Translations under genes and position numbers: made by a program
Origin: Pseudoalteromonas umbrosa
GTDB taxonomy: Bacteria > Pseudomonadota > Gammaproteobacteria > Enterobacterales > Alteromonadaceae
Length of the DNA stretch: 64,000 nt
Assembly: GCF_030125375.1 (NCBI RefSeq)
Contig: NZ_JASJUU010000003.1
Span: forward strand, 820,247 to 884,246
Direction: 5' to 3'
In this document: positions 1-9,966 of the stretch, in pieces
Numbering within the stretch: position 1 is the first letter of the stretch
How the letters are laid out: the number at the start of each line of letters is the position of its first letter
The notes under the pieces: model-generated
Told to the model about the DNA's origin: nothing
What the model saw: only the letters and a program-made list of their open reading frames with translations
Databases searched by the model: none

Positions 1-3000
1 CAAAGAGTTTATGCAATGACACATCTCTTGGTTCAGTAGTTAATGCCTCAACCGAGTTTATTGCAAGGATATGTGCTTTATCTTGATCAGACACTGTCGG
101 AATTTGGGCGACAATCTTGTCTTGTTCCATTGCAGAGTCAGCAATGTGATTAAGCATCATGCAAAAGTGAGTTGTGAAGTTTGTAACCGTTTGCTTGGTA
201 AATAAAGACTTGGCATAAGTGAAATTGCCACTCAAACCTGAGTCGCTTTGTGAAATCCAGCCTGATAAATCGAATTTTGCGGCAATATCTCCATCCATAT
301 TCGGGTTGTAGGGTTGCATAGGAAGAGTATCTTTTAATGCACCTTCAAGCTCAAAGCTGCTATCTAGCATATTGACAGCAAATATGACCTGAACAATGGG
401 GTGTTGGCTTGCATCATTCTCAATACCTAAGTTTTTCACCAATTGCTCAAAAGGCATTTCTTGATGCTGTTGGGAAGATATTATTTCTTGACTCACCGAC
501 TTAAGGTAATCAGACAGTGATAGAGCTGGATTTACATCTACTTTTAAAACAAGCAAGTTAGCAAAGAACCCAACCATGTCTTTAAATTCGTTACGATCAC
601 GGTTGCTAAAAGGCATACCGATAACAATTTCTCGTTGGTTGGTATAATGACTTAACATTAGACAATATGCGCCTGTTAACACACTGTAAAAGCTGATATC
701 CAATTTTTTAGCTAAGTCACGTAAGTTATCGGTCAATTGTTTATCGATACTGAAGTCTACGGCCTTGCCCTGAAAGTCAAAATGAGCAGGTCGCTGCACA
801 TCATTCATTAGTTGTAAGGGTTGATAACTGGTTAACTTATCCATCCAATAGTTATTCAGCTGGGCTAACTTTTCACCTTGCAAAGTTTCTCGCTGCCAAG
901 CAGAAAACTCAGCATAGTTAAGTGTTAAATTAGGCAATGACACTGAGCTATTTGGATGGCAGTATTGATGGTACAGCACTGTGAGGTCTCGCTGTAGAAC
1001 TAACCAAGACCAACCGTCAAAACAAGCATGATGAACAACAATCGTAAGAAAGCAGGTTGCTTTATCCTCATTATTTTTAGCTAAGGTGATCCGAATTGGT
1101 AGCTCTTGATCTAGGGAGAAGATATGCTTTTCTTCTTTTGTTAGTGCACAATCCATTTCTTGACGAGTAGAAAATTCATGTTGTCTGATTTTTATCAAAT
1201 CGACTGCTTGGATTTTTGGAATAGTGCGTTGTAATTGTATACCGTCTAGCTCACCTTTGATCAGCGTACGCAGCATACCGTGGCGCATAATAATAGCGTG
1301 TAAGGCTTTGCATAGTGCGGGTTGATTAATGGTATGTGGTAAAGCCATGTGAATACCAATGTTATAGGCACTGGTGCCATTCTCAAACTTCTCGATAAAC
1401 AACAAGCGCTCTTGTGCCAGTGACACTGGATTGTATGCATTAGGCAACTTAGTAATAATCTCTTGATCATTTTCAGATGATTGCGAAAGCCATTTGTACT
1501 GCATTGCGATAGTATTGGCATTAAACACATTGGCGACATTTAAGTTCTTACCTAGCCTTTCTGATATGGTATAAGCCAATTGAGTGGCCAAAATACTGTC
1601 ACCACCAAGAGCAAAGAAACTGTCATGTACACCAATTTTATCTGCAGAGAGTCCTAGTACTTCTGACCAAATATTACAGAGGTTGTGTTCAATGGCGTTT
1701 GAAGGCGCAACATAGGTTTCTCCATGGGTCAAAAATGCAGTTTCAGGTAGACGTTTTACATCGAGTTTACCGCTGGGAGTAACTGGAACATACTCAATAC
1801 GCTTTACTTGGTTAGGGACCATAAATTCAGGGAGTTTAGTGCGAAGAAACTCAGTTACCGCTTGAGCGGATAGGTTTTGTTCGGACAGATAGAATCCGAC
1901 TAAGTATTTATGTGGTGTGCTGCAATTAGATAGTTGACGGTTTCGAGCAATAACTACGGCTTGTTTGACCCCTGGACACTGGGTTAACGCAGCTTCAATT
2001 TCTGCCAATTCAATACGTAAACCTCGAATCTTTACTTGGGTGTCAGTTCGACCTAAATATTCCACTTCTCCATTTGGTAACCAACGTGCTAAGTCCCCTG
2101 TTTTATAAATACGTTCATTGTGCGTTGGTTGGTGCGCACAGTCTTGTATATATGGGTTAGCTACGAAACGTTCGGCTGAAAGCGCTTCGCGATTGATATA
2201 ACCTCGTGCAACACCAACACCTCCAAGATACAATTCACCGACACAGCCCTGTGGTAATCTTTCTAAGTTTTCGTTGAGGATATAGGCGGTACAATTTCCG
2301 ATTGGGAAGCCAATACTTTTATCTTGTCTAGGTTGTTCCAGTAAGTATGGTCGTTTGTGAGTTGTGATGGAAACTTCTGTAGGACCATACCCATTAATAA
2401 TCAAGCCTTTAAATGTAGAGCGGATCTTATTAAATAACGTTTCAGTAAAGTCTTCTCCGATTGCGTCAATGCGAGTTAATGACGGCAAAGAGTCGAATTC
2501 ATACATTGATAGCACCGAAGGTGTACCAGACAAGTAAGTCACTTCATTTTCATTAATGTAGTTATACAAACGCGCTTTATCAGTGCGCATATCGTCATTG
2601 AGTACAACTAACTTTTGACCATTTAAAAGTGCGTCAGTCATCTGTTCAACAAAGTGATCGAAGATATAGTTAGAGAAAGATAAGAAGGCTTCTTGATGAT
2701 CAGCATGCAAGTTAAAGCGATCAGCCAAAGACATTTGTAGATTCAACACGCCTCTATGCTCAATCATAACTCCTTTAGGATTTCCGGTTGTACCAGAAGT
2801 GTACATGGTATACGCCAAATCCGTCGCAGAACTAATTGGTGAAGGGTTTGTGTGGGGCATATCATCGAGGCAAACTTCATCAATGACTAAGATGTCTGTG
2901 TCTTTGTCGACCAGATTTTTCATTGCCTGGAAGTGACGTTGATTGGTGATGAGTAATTTTGCATTGATATCACCAAGAATAAACTGGATCCGATCTTTTG

Positions 3001-6000
3001 GAAAAGCAGGATCAATAGGTACATATGCACCTCCTGATTTCCACACACCAAAGATACTAGAAAACATGTGCTCATTTTTGTCTAGCACTAAAGCAACATA
3101 TTTATCTGGTATTATATCCATCATGGACCGCAGCTTGTGCGCAATCTGATTGGATAGTGTGTTTAATTGTTTGTAAGTCAGTTTAGTTTGTTCGTAGACT
3201 AGTGCGATCCGTTCTGGATGCTGTTGTACCATAGTCTCAAACCTGCCGTGTAGCGTTTCATCTACTAAGAAGTCAGTTTTAGTTTGATTTATTTCGTCCA
3301 GTAATTGAGATTGTTTGTTATCAACTAAAGTAAACTTGCCGACCGGTGTTGTAATGTCGTTGATGAGCTGATCAAAGATCAAGTCAATTAGCCCAAGTAG
3401 CATATCAATGGTGTTTTCTTCGAATAATTCAGCAGCATACCAAAGGGTCCATATAATCGAATTATCTTGAGTCTCTTTGACGATTGTCGCTAATGGGTAG
3501 TCAACTTTTTCTAATTCATAGTTTGCTTCAAAGTCTATGCCATGTTTTTGCAAAGACTCGGCACCAAAGTCTGGATAGTTTTCTAAGACGAATAGGGTAT
3601 CGAATAACCCTTTCTTGTTGTCGCCTTTAAACACTTTTCCCAATTCGACGTTGGCAAAAGAGTTCATTGCATTTACTTGAGATTGAATATCGCCTATGGC
3701 CTCAAGCGCTGATTTTCTTTGAGTAGTTGTGTGATCTACGATAAGGGGAAGTGTGTTTATAAATAAGCCCACAGCGTGTTCGATGTTATCGATTGGCAAA
3801 TTACGGCCAGACACAATTGTGCCGACAACGGTCTGCTCAGCATTGCCCACTGTATGCAGTACTTTATGCCAAACAAATTGCAACATGGAGTGTAGGGTGA
3901 TGCCATTGCGAGAACAAATGGTGCGGATCTTTTCTGCTTTTTGTTTGTTTAAAACTAAGTTGCCTGCTTTTTGGCTCTGCACATTGTCGTATTCTGTTAA
4001 GGAAACTTTATATCGCTTTTCTTGTTTAACTAAGCCATTGTAATCACCACGCTCGGTAATATTTTCTATTTGTTTGTGCCAATACTCAGCGTGTTCATTT
4101 CGATTTTCTTGCCAAAAAGAGAGTGCTTGCTCGTAAGTTGTATCTTGATCAGATAGCACTGATTCATCGTCAACTAAAGAGAGGTACGTATTGTGAAAAG
4201 CATTGAATAAATTAGCTAAAGACCAACCGTCTAGGATAATATGGTGGCAGCTAAACAAACAGCTAAAACAACTCTCTGACTGTTTAATAAGGTAGACTCT
4301 AAACGGGTTATCGACATCAAGTTTATAGCCATTTTTAGAATCAACAGCCTGCAGCTCTTTGATTGCAAGGTCAATATTCTCGTGTGTACTATAGTCGAGT
4401 AATTGCCATTCTAGCTTTTGCTGTTTTTTTATGGTTTGTAAAGGCTGTTCTTTCCATTCAAATCGAGTGCGAAGTACGCCATAGCGATCTTGGACTAGTT
4501 CCCAAGCCAATTTGAACTTCTCGACAGAAATTTTTGCATGATAAGTGAAGAGTGATTGCATCACATAATCATCATTATTGCCCTGTTCTCGCTTTTTCAA
4601 ATATTGATACATGAAGCCCTGTTGAAGGCTATTTGCGAGATAAGATCCTTCTTTACCAGCGAAGGTGCCAGTGTTTGCGACTTCTCGAGTATCGGTGGTT
4701 CCAGTGGCTTGGTAAGAAGTTATCTTATCTGACAGTTGTTCTATCGTACGTGATTGAAATACGTCTTCAATGGATAGGTTAACATTGAATTGTTTACGGA
4801 TATGAGCACTCAATATTATCGCGGTGATACTGCTGCCACCAAGGTGGAAAAAGTTGTCTGAAATACCAACTTTGACTTCAGGTATACCTAAGGTATCAGC
4901 CCAAATGGCTTTTAACTTCTGATCTATATCATTGCGTGCGGCCGTTGGTTCATGGCTAACTGAAAGGGCATCTATGTCTGGCAGTGCTTTCAGATCTGTC
5001 TTGCCATTAGTATTTACTGGAATGCTATCGATATGCACCATTCGTGCAGGTACCATAAAGCGAGGTAATTGTAATTCAAGGTGATTTATAAGCTGCTCTT
5101 CTGATACTTGCTCCGGATCGGCTTCATAGTACCCAACGAGATATTTTCCTTCGTCATTATCTCTATTTTTTGAGGATTTAACAGCGACTACACATGCTTT
5201 AACTCCCGGGTATTTGAGTGTTATTGACTCTATTTCACCGGGCTCAATACGAACACCGTTAAGTTTAATTTGAAAGTCATTGCGGCCAAAAAATTCTAAC
5301 TCTCCATGGGGGCCTATGCGTGCGAGGTCGCCGGTACGATAAAGGTTTTCATTAAGTCCCTGCTCTATTTCGTGCTCACTACGGTGAGGGTTCTTTATGA
5401 ATCGTTCAGCGGTTAGCTCCGGTCTATTAAAATACCCGTTAGCTACGCCTGCACCTCCAATAAACAGCTCACCAAGTGTGCCTGGAGGTACTTGCTTGAG
5501 GTGCTCATTTAGGACATAGCATTTAACATTTCTTATTTGTCGGCCGATGCTTCGATTGTCTCTTACAGAGTCTTGTTCGAAAAACTTGATAGCGGTAACA
5601 AACGCAGCTTCTGTGAAGGCGTATTCATTGATAAGGGTTTTTGTGAATACGTTTCTCATGCGCTTGTAGCGGCTTGGTGTTAGCTCTTCTCCGACTAAGA
5701 GGATGCGGCTTAGTGCAGGACAATGAGAATAATCATACTGCTGCAAAACTGAAGATGTGCCGTTTAAGTAGGTAATACCATGCTGTTCGAGCAGTTTAGG
5801 GAAGCGAACTACATCGAGTTTATCTTTTTCATCAAAGATGACAAGCTTTTGATTATTTATGAGCGCAATGAGTAATTGGCGAACAAAAGGCTCAAAGCCA
5901 TAAGGTGAAAAAAGAGCGATTGCTTCACTGTGTTTTTGACCAATTTCATAAGCTTCAGTCAAATAGGTAATACTGTTGATAACGCTACGGTTATTCTTAA

Positions 6001-7216
6001 TGACGCCTTTAGGAACACCAGTGGTACCTGATGTATAGGTCATATATGCTGGATCCGTGCTTGCTAGCCCTAAGTCAAAGTTTTCTTGGCTGTGGTTTGT
6101 ATTTGTTAAGCAGTCAAACATGTCATCTATATCGACAACTTTCGCGCTTTTCTCACTTAGCGCAGTAATGCGATGGACATAAGGTTTACTGGTTAAGATT
6201 GTCCTAACGCCAGAGTCTGCGAGAATAAAGCGGATCCGTTCATCAGGAAACCCAGGATCAATAGGAACATATGCAGCACCTGATTTCCAAATACCAAGTA
6301 TTACCATTATCAACAGTTCGTCTTTATCCATTATTAATGCGACTAGTTGGCGCGGGTCGCTACAATTTTGTTGTTCTAGCAAGAAGCGAGCAATCTGATT
6401 CGATTTTCCATTTAACTGTTGATAATTAATACTCCGCTCTTTGTAAACGACGGCTGTTTTTTGCGGGGTACGTTCGGTTGCTTCTTCGATGAGATGGTGC
6501 AAGCGTTTATGAGATGGATAATCGCCATCGGTATTATTCCAAGCGAGTAACTCTTGTTTTGCACAAGGGCTTATTAATTCAAGCTGGGATTCAGTTATAT
6601 TTGGATTAGCTGAAAACTGATCGGCAATTACACTCAACAACTCTAGCATGGCAGCAATGCGAGAATGATCGAATAATGCTGCATCAAAGTGTATTGTCCA
6701 AGTTAAGTGGCCATTGTCATCAGTGTACACATCTGCCCATAGTGGTGCATATAATTTGAAATCATCAACAGCCGCTGAGTTAACAGTCAAAACACTTGTG
6801 TAAGGTAACTCTGCAATCGCGGTTAACGGTTTGGTTTTGTGTAATTCAGAGATAATATCTGAAAACTCAGTATTGACCATCTTATCATGATCAAAAAAGT
6901 CTCTTGCCCAATAGGTTTTTTCGTTAATTTCGATGTTTACTAATGTGACTGTTTGACGTGTAAACCCAAATACACCCAATACCTTATGCCATAGTAAACG
7001 CGCTATGGCATTTTGAGAAACTTGGTTTTCATCCTGATAAAGGGATAAGTTTTCAATGATATTTGACTCAAAAGTACGTGTGATACTTGCAGGCGCTTCG
7101 ACTCTATAAGATTTCTCTTTTGAAATACGATCTCGTTGATTATCAGGGATCAGTCCATCCAGATTCCAAGTAGGCGCTAAATTGACCTTCTCAGGTGAAT
7201 TAAAATACAAGCTCAT
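1..7216 (-). CDS. pcbAB: ACV synthetase (NRPS), N-terminal two thirds, cut by window edge
   Basis: This open frame runs without a stop from the ATG at 7216 to the left edge, giving about 2,400 residues. The start is preceded by a GGAAGAT ribosome site. Domain order is: a half-length C-like region without HHxxxDG (1-220), A1 (A3 motif YTSGTTGVPKG at 394-404, NGK Lys739), carrier domain (GGSS, Ser796), C (HHIILDG at 991-997), A2 (A3 motif at 1472-1482), carrier domain (GGDS, Ser1874), and C (HHACFDG at 2062-2068). Reading the ten Stachelhaus positions gives EPRNLVEFVK for A1, with Glu in place of the usual amino-group Asp, and DHESDIGITK for A2. From memory these match the L-alpha-aminoadipate and cysteine codes of ACV synthetases to within one conservative change each. 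The enzyme would make delta-(L-alpha-aminoadipyl)-L-Cys-D-Val. The Val module, epimerase and thioesterase should lie beyond the edge. It sits directly downstream of isopenicillin N synthase, which strongly supports the call. Confidence 0.93.
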   Translation of the reverse strand, partial: MSLYFNSPEKVNLAPTWNLDGLIPDNQRDRISKEKSYRVEAPASITRTFESNIIENLSLYQDENQVSQNAIARLLWHKVLGVFGFTRQTVTLVNIEINEKTYWARDFFDHDKMVNTEFSDIISELHKTKPLTAIAELPYTSVLTVNSAAVDDFKLYAPLWADVYTDDNGHLTWTIHFDAALFDHSRIAAMLELLSVIADQFSANPNITESQLELISPCAKQELLAWNNTDGDYPSHKRLHHLIEEATERTPQKTAVVYKERSINYQQLNGKSNQIARFLLEQQNCSDPRQLVALIMDKDELLIMVILGIWKSGAAYVPIDPGFPDERIRFILADSGVRTILTSKPYVHRITALSEKSAKVVDIDDMFDCLTNTNHSQENFDLGLASTDPAYMTYTSGTTGVPKGVIKNNRSVINSITYLTEAYEIGQKHSEAIALFSPYGFEPFVRQLLIALINNQKLVIFDEKDKLDVVRFPKLLEQHGITYLNGTSSVLQQYDYSHCPALSRILLVGEELTPSRYKRMRNVFTKTLINEYAFTEAAFVTAIKFFEQDSVRDNRSIGRQIRNVKCYVLNEHLKQVPPGTLGELFIGGAGVANGYFNRPELTAERFIKNPHRSEHEIEQGLNENLYRTGDLARIGPHGELEFFGRNDFQIKLNGVRIEPGEIESITLKYPGVKACVVAVKSSKNRDNDEGKYLVGYYEADPEQVSEEQLINHLELQLPRFMVPARMVHIDSIPVNTNGKTDLKALPDIDALSVSHEPTAARNDIDQKLKAIWADTLGIPEVKVGISDNFFHLGGSSITAIILSAHIRKQFNVNLSIEDVFQSRTIEQLSDKITSYQATGTTDTREVANTGTFAGKEGSYLANSLQQGFMYQYLKKREQGNNDDYVMQSLFTYHAKISVEKFKLAWELVQDRYGVLRTRFEWKEQPLQTIKKQQKLEWQLLDYSTHENIDLAIKELQAVDSKNGYKLDVDNPFRVYLIKQSESCFSCLFSCHHIILDGWSLANLFNAFHNTYLSLVDDESVLSDQDTTYEQALSFWQENRNEHAEYWHKQIENITERGDYNGLVKQEKRYKVSLTEYDNVQSQKAGNLVLNKQKAEKIRTICSRNGITLHSMLQFVWHKVLHTVGNAEQTVVGTIVSGRNLPIDNIEHAVGLFINTLPLIVDHTTTQRKSALEAIGDIQSQVNAMNSFANVELGKVFKGDNKKGLFDTLFVLENYPDFGAESLQKHGIDFEANYELEKVDYPLATIVKETQDNSIIWTLWYAAELFEENTIDMLLGLIDLIFDQLINDITTPVGKFTLVDNKQSQLLDEINQTKTDFLVDETLHGRFETMVQQHPERIALVYEQTKLTYKQLNTLSNQIAHKLRSMMDIIPDKYVALVLDKNEHMFSSIFGVWKSGGAYVPIDPAFPKDRIQFILGDINAKLLITNQRHFQAMKNLVDKDTDILVIDEVCLDDMPHTNPSPISSATDLAYTMYTSGTTGNPKGVMIEHRGVLNLQMSLADRFNLHADHQEAFLSFSNYIFDHFVEQMTDALLNGQKLVVLNDDMRTDKARLYNYINENEVTYLSGTPSVLSMYEFDSLPSLTRIDAIGEDFTETLFNKIRSTFKGLIINGYGPTEVSITTHKRPYLLEQPRQDKSIGFPIGNCTAYILNENLERLPQGCVGELYLGGVGVARGYINREALSAERFVANPYIQDCAHQPTHNERIYKTGDLARWLPNGEVEYLGRTDTQVKIRGLRIELAEIEAALTQCPGVKQAVVIARNRQLSNCSTPHKYLVGFYLSEQNLSAQAVTEFLRTKLPEFMVPNQVKRIEYVPVTPSGKLDVKRLPETAFLTHGETYVAPSNAIEHNLCNIWSEVLGLSADKIGVHDSFFALGGDSILATQLAYTISERLGKNLNVANVFNANTIAMQYKWLSQSSENDQEIITKLPNAYNPVSLAQERLLFIEKFENGTSAYNIGIHMALPHTINQPALCKALHAIIMRHGMLRTLIKGELDGIQLQRTIPKIQAVDLIKIRQHEFSTRQEMDCALTKEEKHIFSLDQELPIRITLAKNNEDKATCFLTIVVHHACFDGWSWLVLQRDLTVLYHQYCHPNSSVSLPNLTLNYAEFSAWQRETLQGEKLAQLNNYWMDKLTSYQPLQLMNDVQRPAHFDFQGKAVDFSIDKQLTDNLRDLAKKLDISFYSVLTGAYCLMLSHYTNQREIVIGMPFSNRDRNEFKDMVGFFANLLVLKVDVNPALSLSDYLKSVSQEIISSQQHQEMPFEQLVKNLGIENDASQHPIVQVIFAVNMLDSSFELEGALKDTLPMQPYNPNMDGDIAAKFDLSGWISQSDSGLSGNFTYAKSLFTKQTVTNFTTHFCMMLNHIADSAMEQDKIVAQIPTVSDQDKAHILAINSVEALTTEPRDVSLHKLF

Positions 7217-7243
7217 AAACTATCTTCCATATAAGAATAAACT

Positions 7244-7282
7244 TCAAAAAAACGAAAAGAAAACCTACTTGTGTAGGTTTTC
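7244..7282 (-). terminator. Intrinsic terminator or attenuator between pcbC and pcbAB
   Basis: A perfect 10-bp stem (GAAAACCTAC / GTAGGTTTTC, 7259-7268 with 7273-7282) has a 4-nt loop. Read on the minus strand it is followed by TTTTCG and a run of seven T. It lies inside the 81-nt gap between the pcbC stop and the pcbAB start, within what looks like one operon. It would therefore reduce transcription of the very large synthetase gene relative to pcbC unless it is relieved by read-through. Confidence 0.6.
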
Positions 7283-7297
7283 TATATGTACATGTGG

Positions 7298-8275
7298 TTA
7301 GGTTTGACCATTGGAAACAATGAGGTCACTTAATCCTTTTTGAAGATAACTACCGTAAGTAATTGCTTCATTTTTTGAGGCGTCATTTGAGTGAGGAATA
7401 AAGGGCTCGATGACACTTTCATGATCTAGATTGAGAAAGAATGGAAGAGATAATCTCTCTTCGTTAACCCACTTAACACGGTGTAAAGGTGATGGGTAAT
7501 AATTATTAGTAATATGAGCCATATATGTACCCACGTTAACTAAAAAACAGTCATCTGTAGCTGGTATATCCAAATACCCCTCGTCGGTTAAAACCTGAAG
7601 GTTTTGGACTTTAGACTGATACAGTACAGTTATCATCGATACGTCATAGTGACTTTCGAAACTTAGCTTGGTGCCGTCTTTAGCCTCTTTCACCGGGGGA
7701 TAATTTTCAAGAAATGGATAGCGGATCAATGACACAGCAGAGAGGCTTCCTTTTTGACTAACATACGGCTCAAAAAAGTCCTCGTCCTTGCCTAGCGCTA
7801 GGGCATAACCGCGAAGTAATACTTTTGAAAAATCCAAAACTTCACGGAAGTAATTCTCTTGAAAATTACGAAATCCTGTGTATTTGTTCTCATCAGGCCA
7901 TACATTTACCTCATGCATGGGTGTGCCGGCTTGTATATGAGGGTGATCAGCAGTAAAAGAAGGGTTAAGAATACAGAATGATTGAACCGCTTTTTTCCCC
8001 TCGATTGGCATATAATAGCCATTTCGTTTTTGTTTCTTATTTTGCGGGTTGTAGGCCTCAATTGCCAAATTCCACTTCTCTTCAGGGGTAATTTTTTGAT
8101 GAAATTGAGTTGTTACTTCAGCAAGCCCTTGAACATCTAATCCGTGGTTTTCTGCTAAAAAAAAACCGCTTTCCTTGGATGCTTGATCAATTAGCTTGGC
8201 AACCTCAATTTTTTTAGATATATCATTACCAAATAATGGAGATACATCTATCCTAGATACTTTTGCAAATTTCAT
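7298..8275 (-). CDS. pcbC: Isopenicillin N synthase
   Basis: This Fe(II)-dependent oxidase closes the ACV tripeptide into isopenicillin N using O2 and no 2-oxoglutarate. The 325-residue length is that of the fungal and bacterial enzymes, and the sequence is close to them over its whole length. Examples are IDVSPLFG near the N terminus, [15 protein letters not shown] (62-76) and HEVNVWPDE (121-129). Iron ligands His209-x-Asp211 (SFESHYDVS) and His265 (PSPLHRVKW) are present, as are Arg274 and Ser276 of the RxS carboxylate-binding motif, Arg84 and the C-terminal NGQT with Gln324. The Trp before the first iron His in fungal enzymes is Ser here. It overlaps the end of the upstream acetyltransferase gene by 23 nt and precedes pcbAB, so the order is acetyltransferase-pcbC-pcbAB. 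The ribosome site is weak (AGAGAG). I am very sure of the family and confident of the activity. Confidence 0.95.
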   Translation of the reverse strand: MKFAKVSRIDVSPLFGNDISKKIEVAKLIDQASKESGFFLAENHGLDVQGLAEVTTQFHQKITPEEKWNLAIEAYNPQNKKQKRNGYYMPIEGKKAVQSFCILNPSFTADHPHIQAGTPMHEVNVWPDENKYTGFRNFQENYFREVLDFSKVLLRGYALALGKDEDFFEPYVSQKGSLSAVSLIRYPFLENYPPVKEAKDGTKLSFESHYDVSMITVLYQSKVQNLQVLTDEGYLDIPATDDCFLVNVGTYMAHITNNYYPSPLHRVKWVNEERLSLPFFLNLDHESVIEPFIPHSNDASKNEAITYGSYLQKGLSDLIVSNGQT

Positions 8276-8918
8276 TTTTATTTCTCTCTAATATATTTAA
8301 TATAATATCTTTGGTTTGGTTGTTTATTGAGTCACCTTCATAACCGGACCTAAGAAATTCTTCGCTTTCTTCATATATGTTTTCGTTAATACTTAAAATG
8401 CACTTTATATCCCTAATGTCACATTTTTCGTGGTTTCTATCTTTACTGCAAACACAACAGCTTTTAAAAGCTTGAGGGTGGTTTATCTTGAGGTAATCAA
8501 AAGAGACTGGAAAAATTCCATTTTTTGCACTGCTTATTAATGCTGATGTACCACCACTTTTTGGTTTGGTGGTGCCAATTATCTTTACTCCTTCAGAGTC
8601 GGCTAAGTCGATTATCTTAGATTTCAATTTAGAGTATAATCCTTGTGAACGATATGACTTATATATCCAGCCTGCTGATAACTCTGCTACAGTGTTTTCT
8701 AATCTATTTAGACATAGAAACCCTATTAACCTTTCATTTACACTTATGTCTGAACTTTTATCTAAGGCAACAATACAAAATCCTGAGCGAATCTTTTCTA
8801 AAAAAAAATCTGTATCTCTTTCTAAAATTGATTCTTCATATTTGGATATTTCAGACATACGATATGCAATATCTTGATGAAGAGATTCACTCAATTTCAA
8901 GCTGTTAATAATTTGCAT
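8253..8918 (-). CDS. GNAT-family N-acetyltransferase, first gene of the pcbC-pcbAB operon
   Basis: A 221-residue protein shows a GNAT motif A-like stretch ([19 protein letters not shown], about 81-99), the acetyl-CoA pyrophosphate loop with its following helix. After it comes a Cys/His-rich segment at about 153-174 with CCxC, a downstream His and two further Cys, which could bind a metal. The substrate is unknown. Its 3' end overlaps the pcbC start by 23 nt, so translation is probably coupled and the product likely acts in the beta-lactam pathway. Possible roles are acetylation of the aminoadipyl side chain or another free amine of an intermediate (self-protection), or unrelated housekeeping. 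It is not an Ntn-type penicillin acyltransferase. No clear ribosome site precedes the ATG at 8918. Confidence 0.7.
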   Translation of the reverse strand: MQIINSLKLSESLHQDIAYRMSEISKYEESILERDTDFFLEKIRSGFCIVALDKSSDISVNERLIGFLCLNRLENTVAELSAGWIYKSYRSQGLYSKLKSKIIDLADSEGVKIIGTTKPKSGGTSALISSAKNGIFPVSFDYLKINHPQAFKSCCVCSKDRNHEKCDIRDIKCILSINENIYEESEEFLRSGYEGDSINNQTKDIILNILERNKNEICKSI

Positions 8919-9966
8919 TTTTGTGACTGTTAAAGTTAAAAGTGTTAACTATTAATGCACAAAGTTTTATTAAATACAACTTGGTGGCAACTTCAGTTTT
9001 GTTATAAATAGAACGTGATTTCCCTCAATTATTATTTTTTTTAAAGTTTAATAAATTGATTTTCCCAATGCTTGTATGTGTGAAAAATGCCTAAGTACCT
9101 AGCTGGGGCACTGCATTTATGAGCTTTAAGAAGATTACCCAATTTAAATAAAATAGTATTTTTGAAGCAGTCTAGTACTTACATGTATGAAATATATTCA
9201 TCTAATTAATCTGTAAGGTAACTTATTCTTTTTTTATTTTTATTATTGAATATTTTAAATTTAATTTGGTCTTAATGTTTGATTTTAATTTGTTTTTTAT
9301 TTTTCAGTAATAGTTGAATTAGCTTTCATGCTCATTTGAACTTGAAAAATTCCCATTCGTTATAGCGTGATAAATTATGCTCTATTATTTTTAAATTTGA
9401 ACCATTTTAAAGTTTCTAAAGTTACGTAAAAATGTATATGGTTAAAATTTTTAGGTTTCTGTTTTTTAGATGTTTTTTAATCCTTTAAGTTTGCTTGGTT
9501 CTTCTTGTTTGATGGTGTTTTTCACCCTGTCTCACTTGTTTTAAATTATCTAAATACTTCACTGTTTTTATCTTTTTGGATGACTTGATAGCAAAATTAA
9601 AATTCTATGATTTAGTGCTGTTTTTTAATTTCGTGAGTCTGACTATTACGATTATTGATTTGGTTTGTATGAATTTTATTAAACAATACTCTTTAATTTA
9701 TTGTGAGATGTACACCTTAGCTATGGTTTTGACTTAAATTTAAGCTGATAGTCAATGTATTGGGCAGTATTTAAAGTTACATATGGTTGTAATATGCACA
9801 GAAAAGTAAATTTTATAATAACTCAGTGTTGATTATTGTGTTTAATCACGTATTATCTGTGTGAATTAAGTGTTTAGTAAGTGTTTCTCACTTGTGTTTG
9901 ATTGTGGTTTTAAAATGACTTTGTGGTGTATTTTTTGTTAAGTTTTTTGTTTTTAGGCGTTTATAG
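8919..9966. promoter_or_regulatory. Long AT-rich divergent intergenic region of the beta-lactam cluster
   Basis: About 1,050 bases separate the divergent acetyltransferase-pcbC-pcbAB operon from the plus-strand operon that starts at 9967. The stretch is very AT-rich, with many T runs, and holds no credible ORF, tRNA or repeat that I can see. It must carry both promoters, but so many TATAAT-like hexamers occur by chance that I do not name one. AT content and length suit control by a nucleoid protein such as H-NS; that is inference. Confidence 0.45.

Noticed and set aside
1261..4043. Short frames inside the first 7 kb on both strands
   Set aside because: They lie within the continuous ACV synthetase frame that has all NRPS motifs in order.
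8566..8908. Two plus-strand frames opposite the GNAT gene
   Set aside because: They are antisense shadows of a gene with a clear GNAT motif and operon context.
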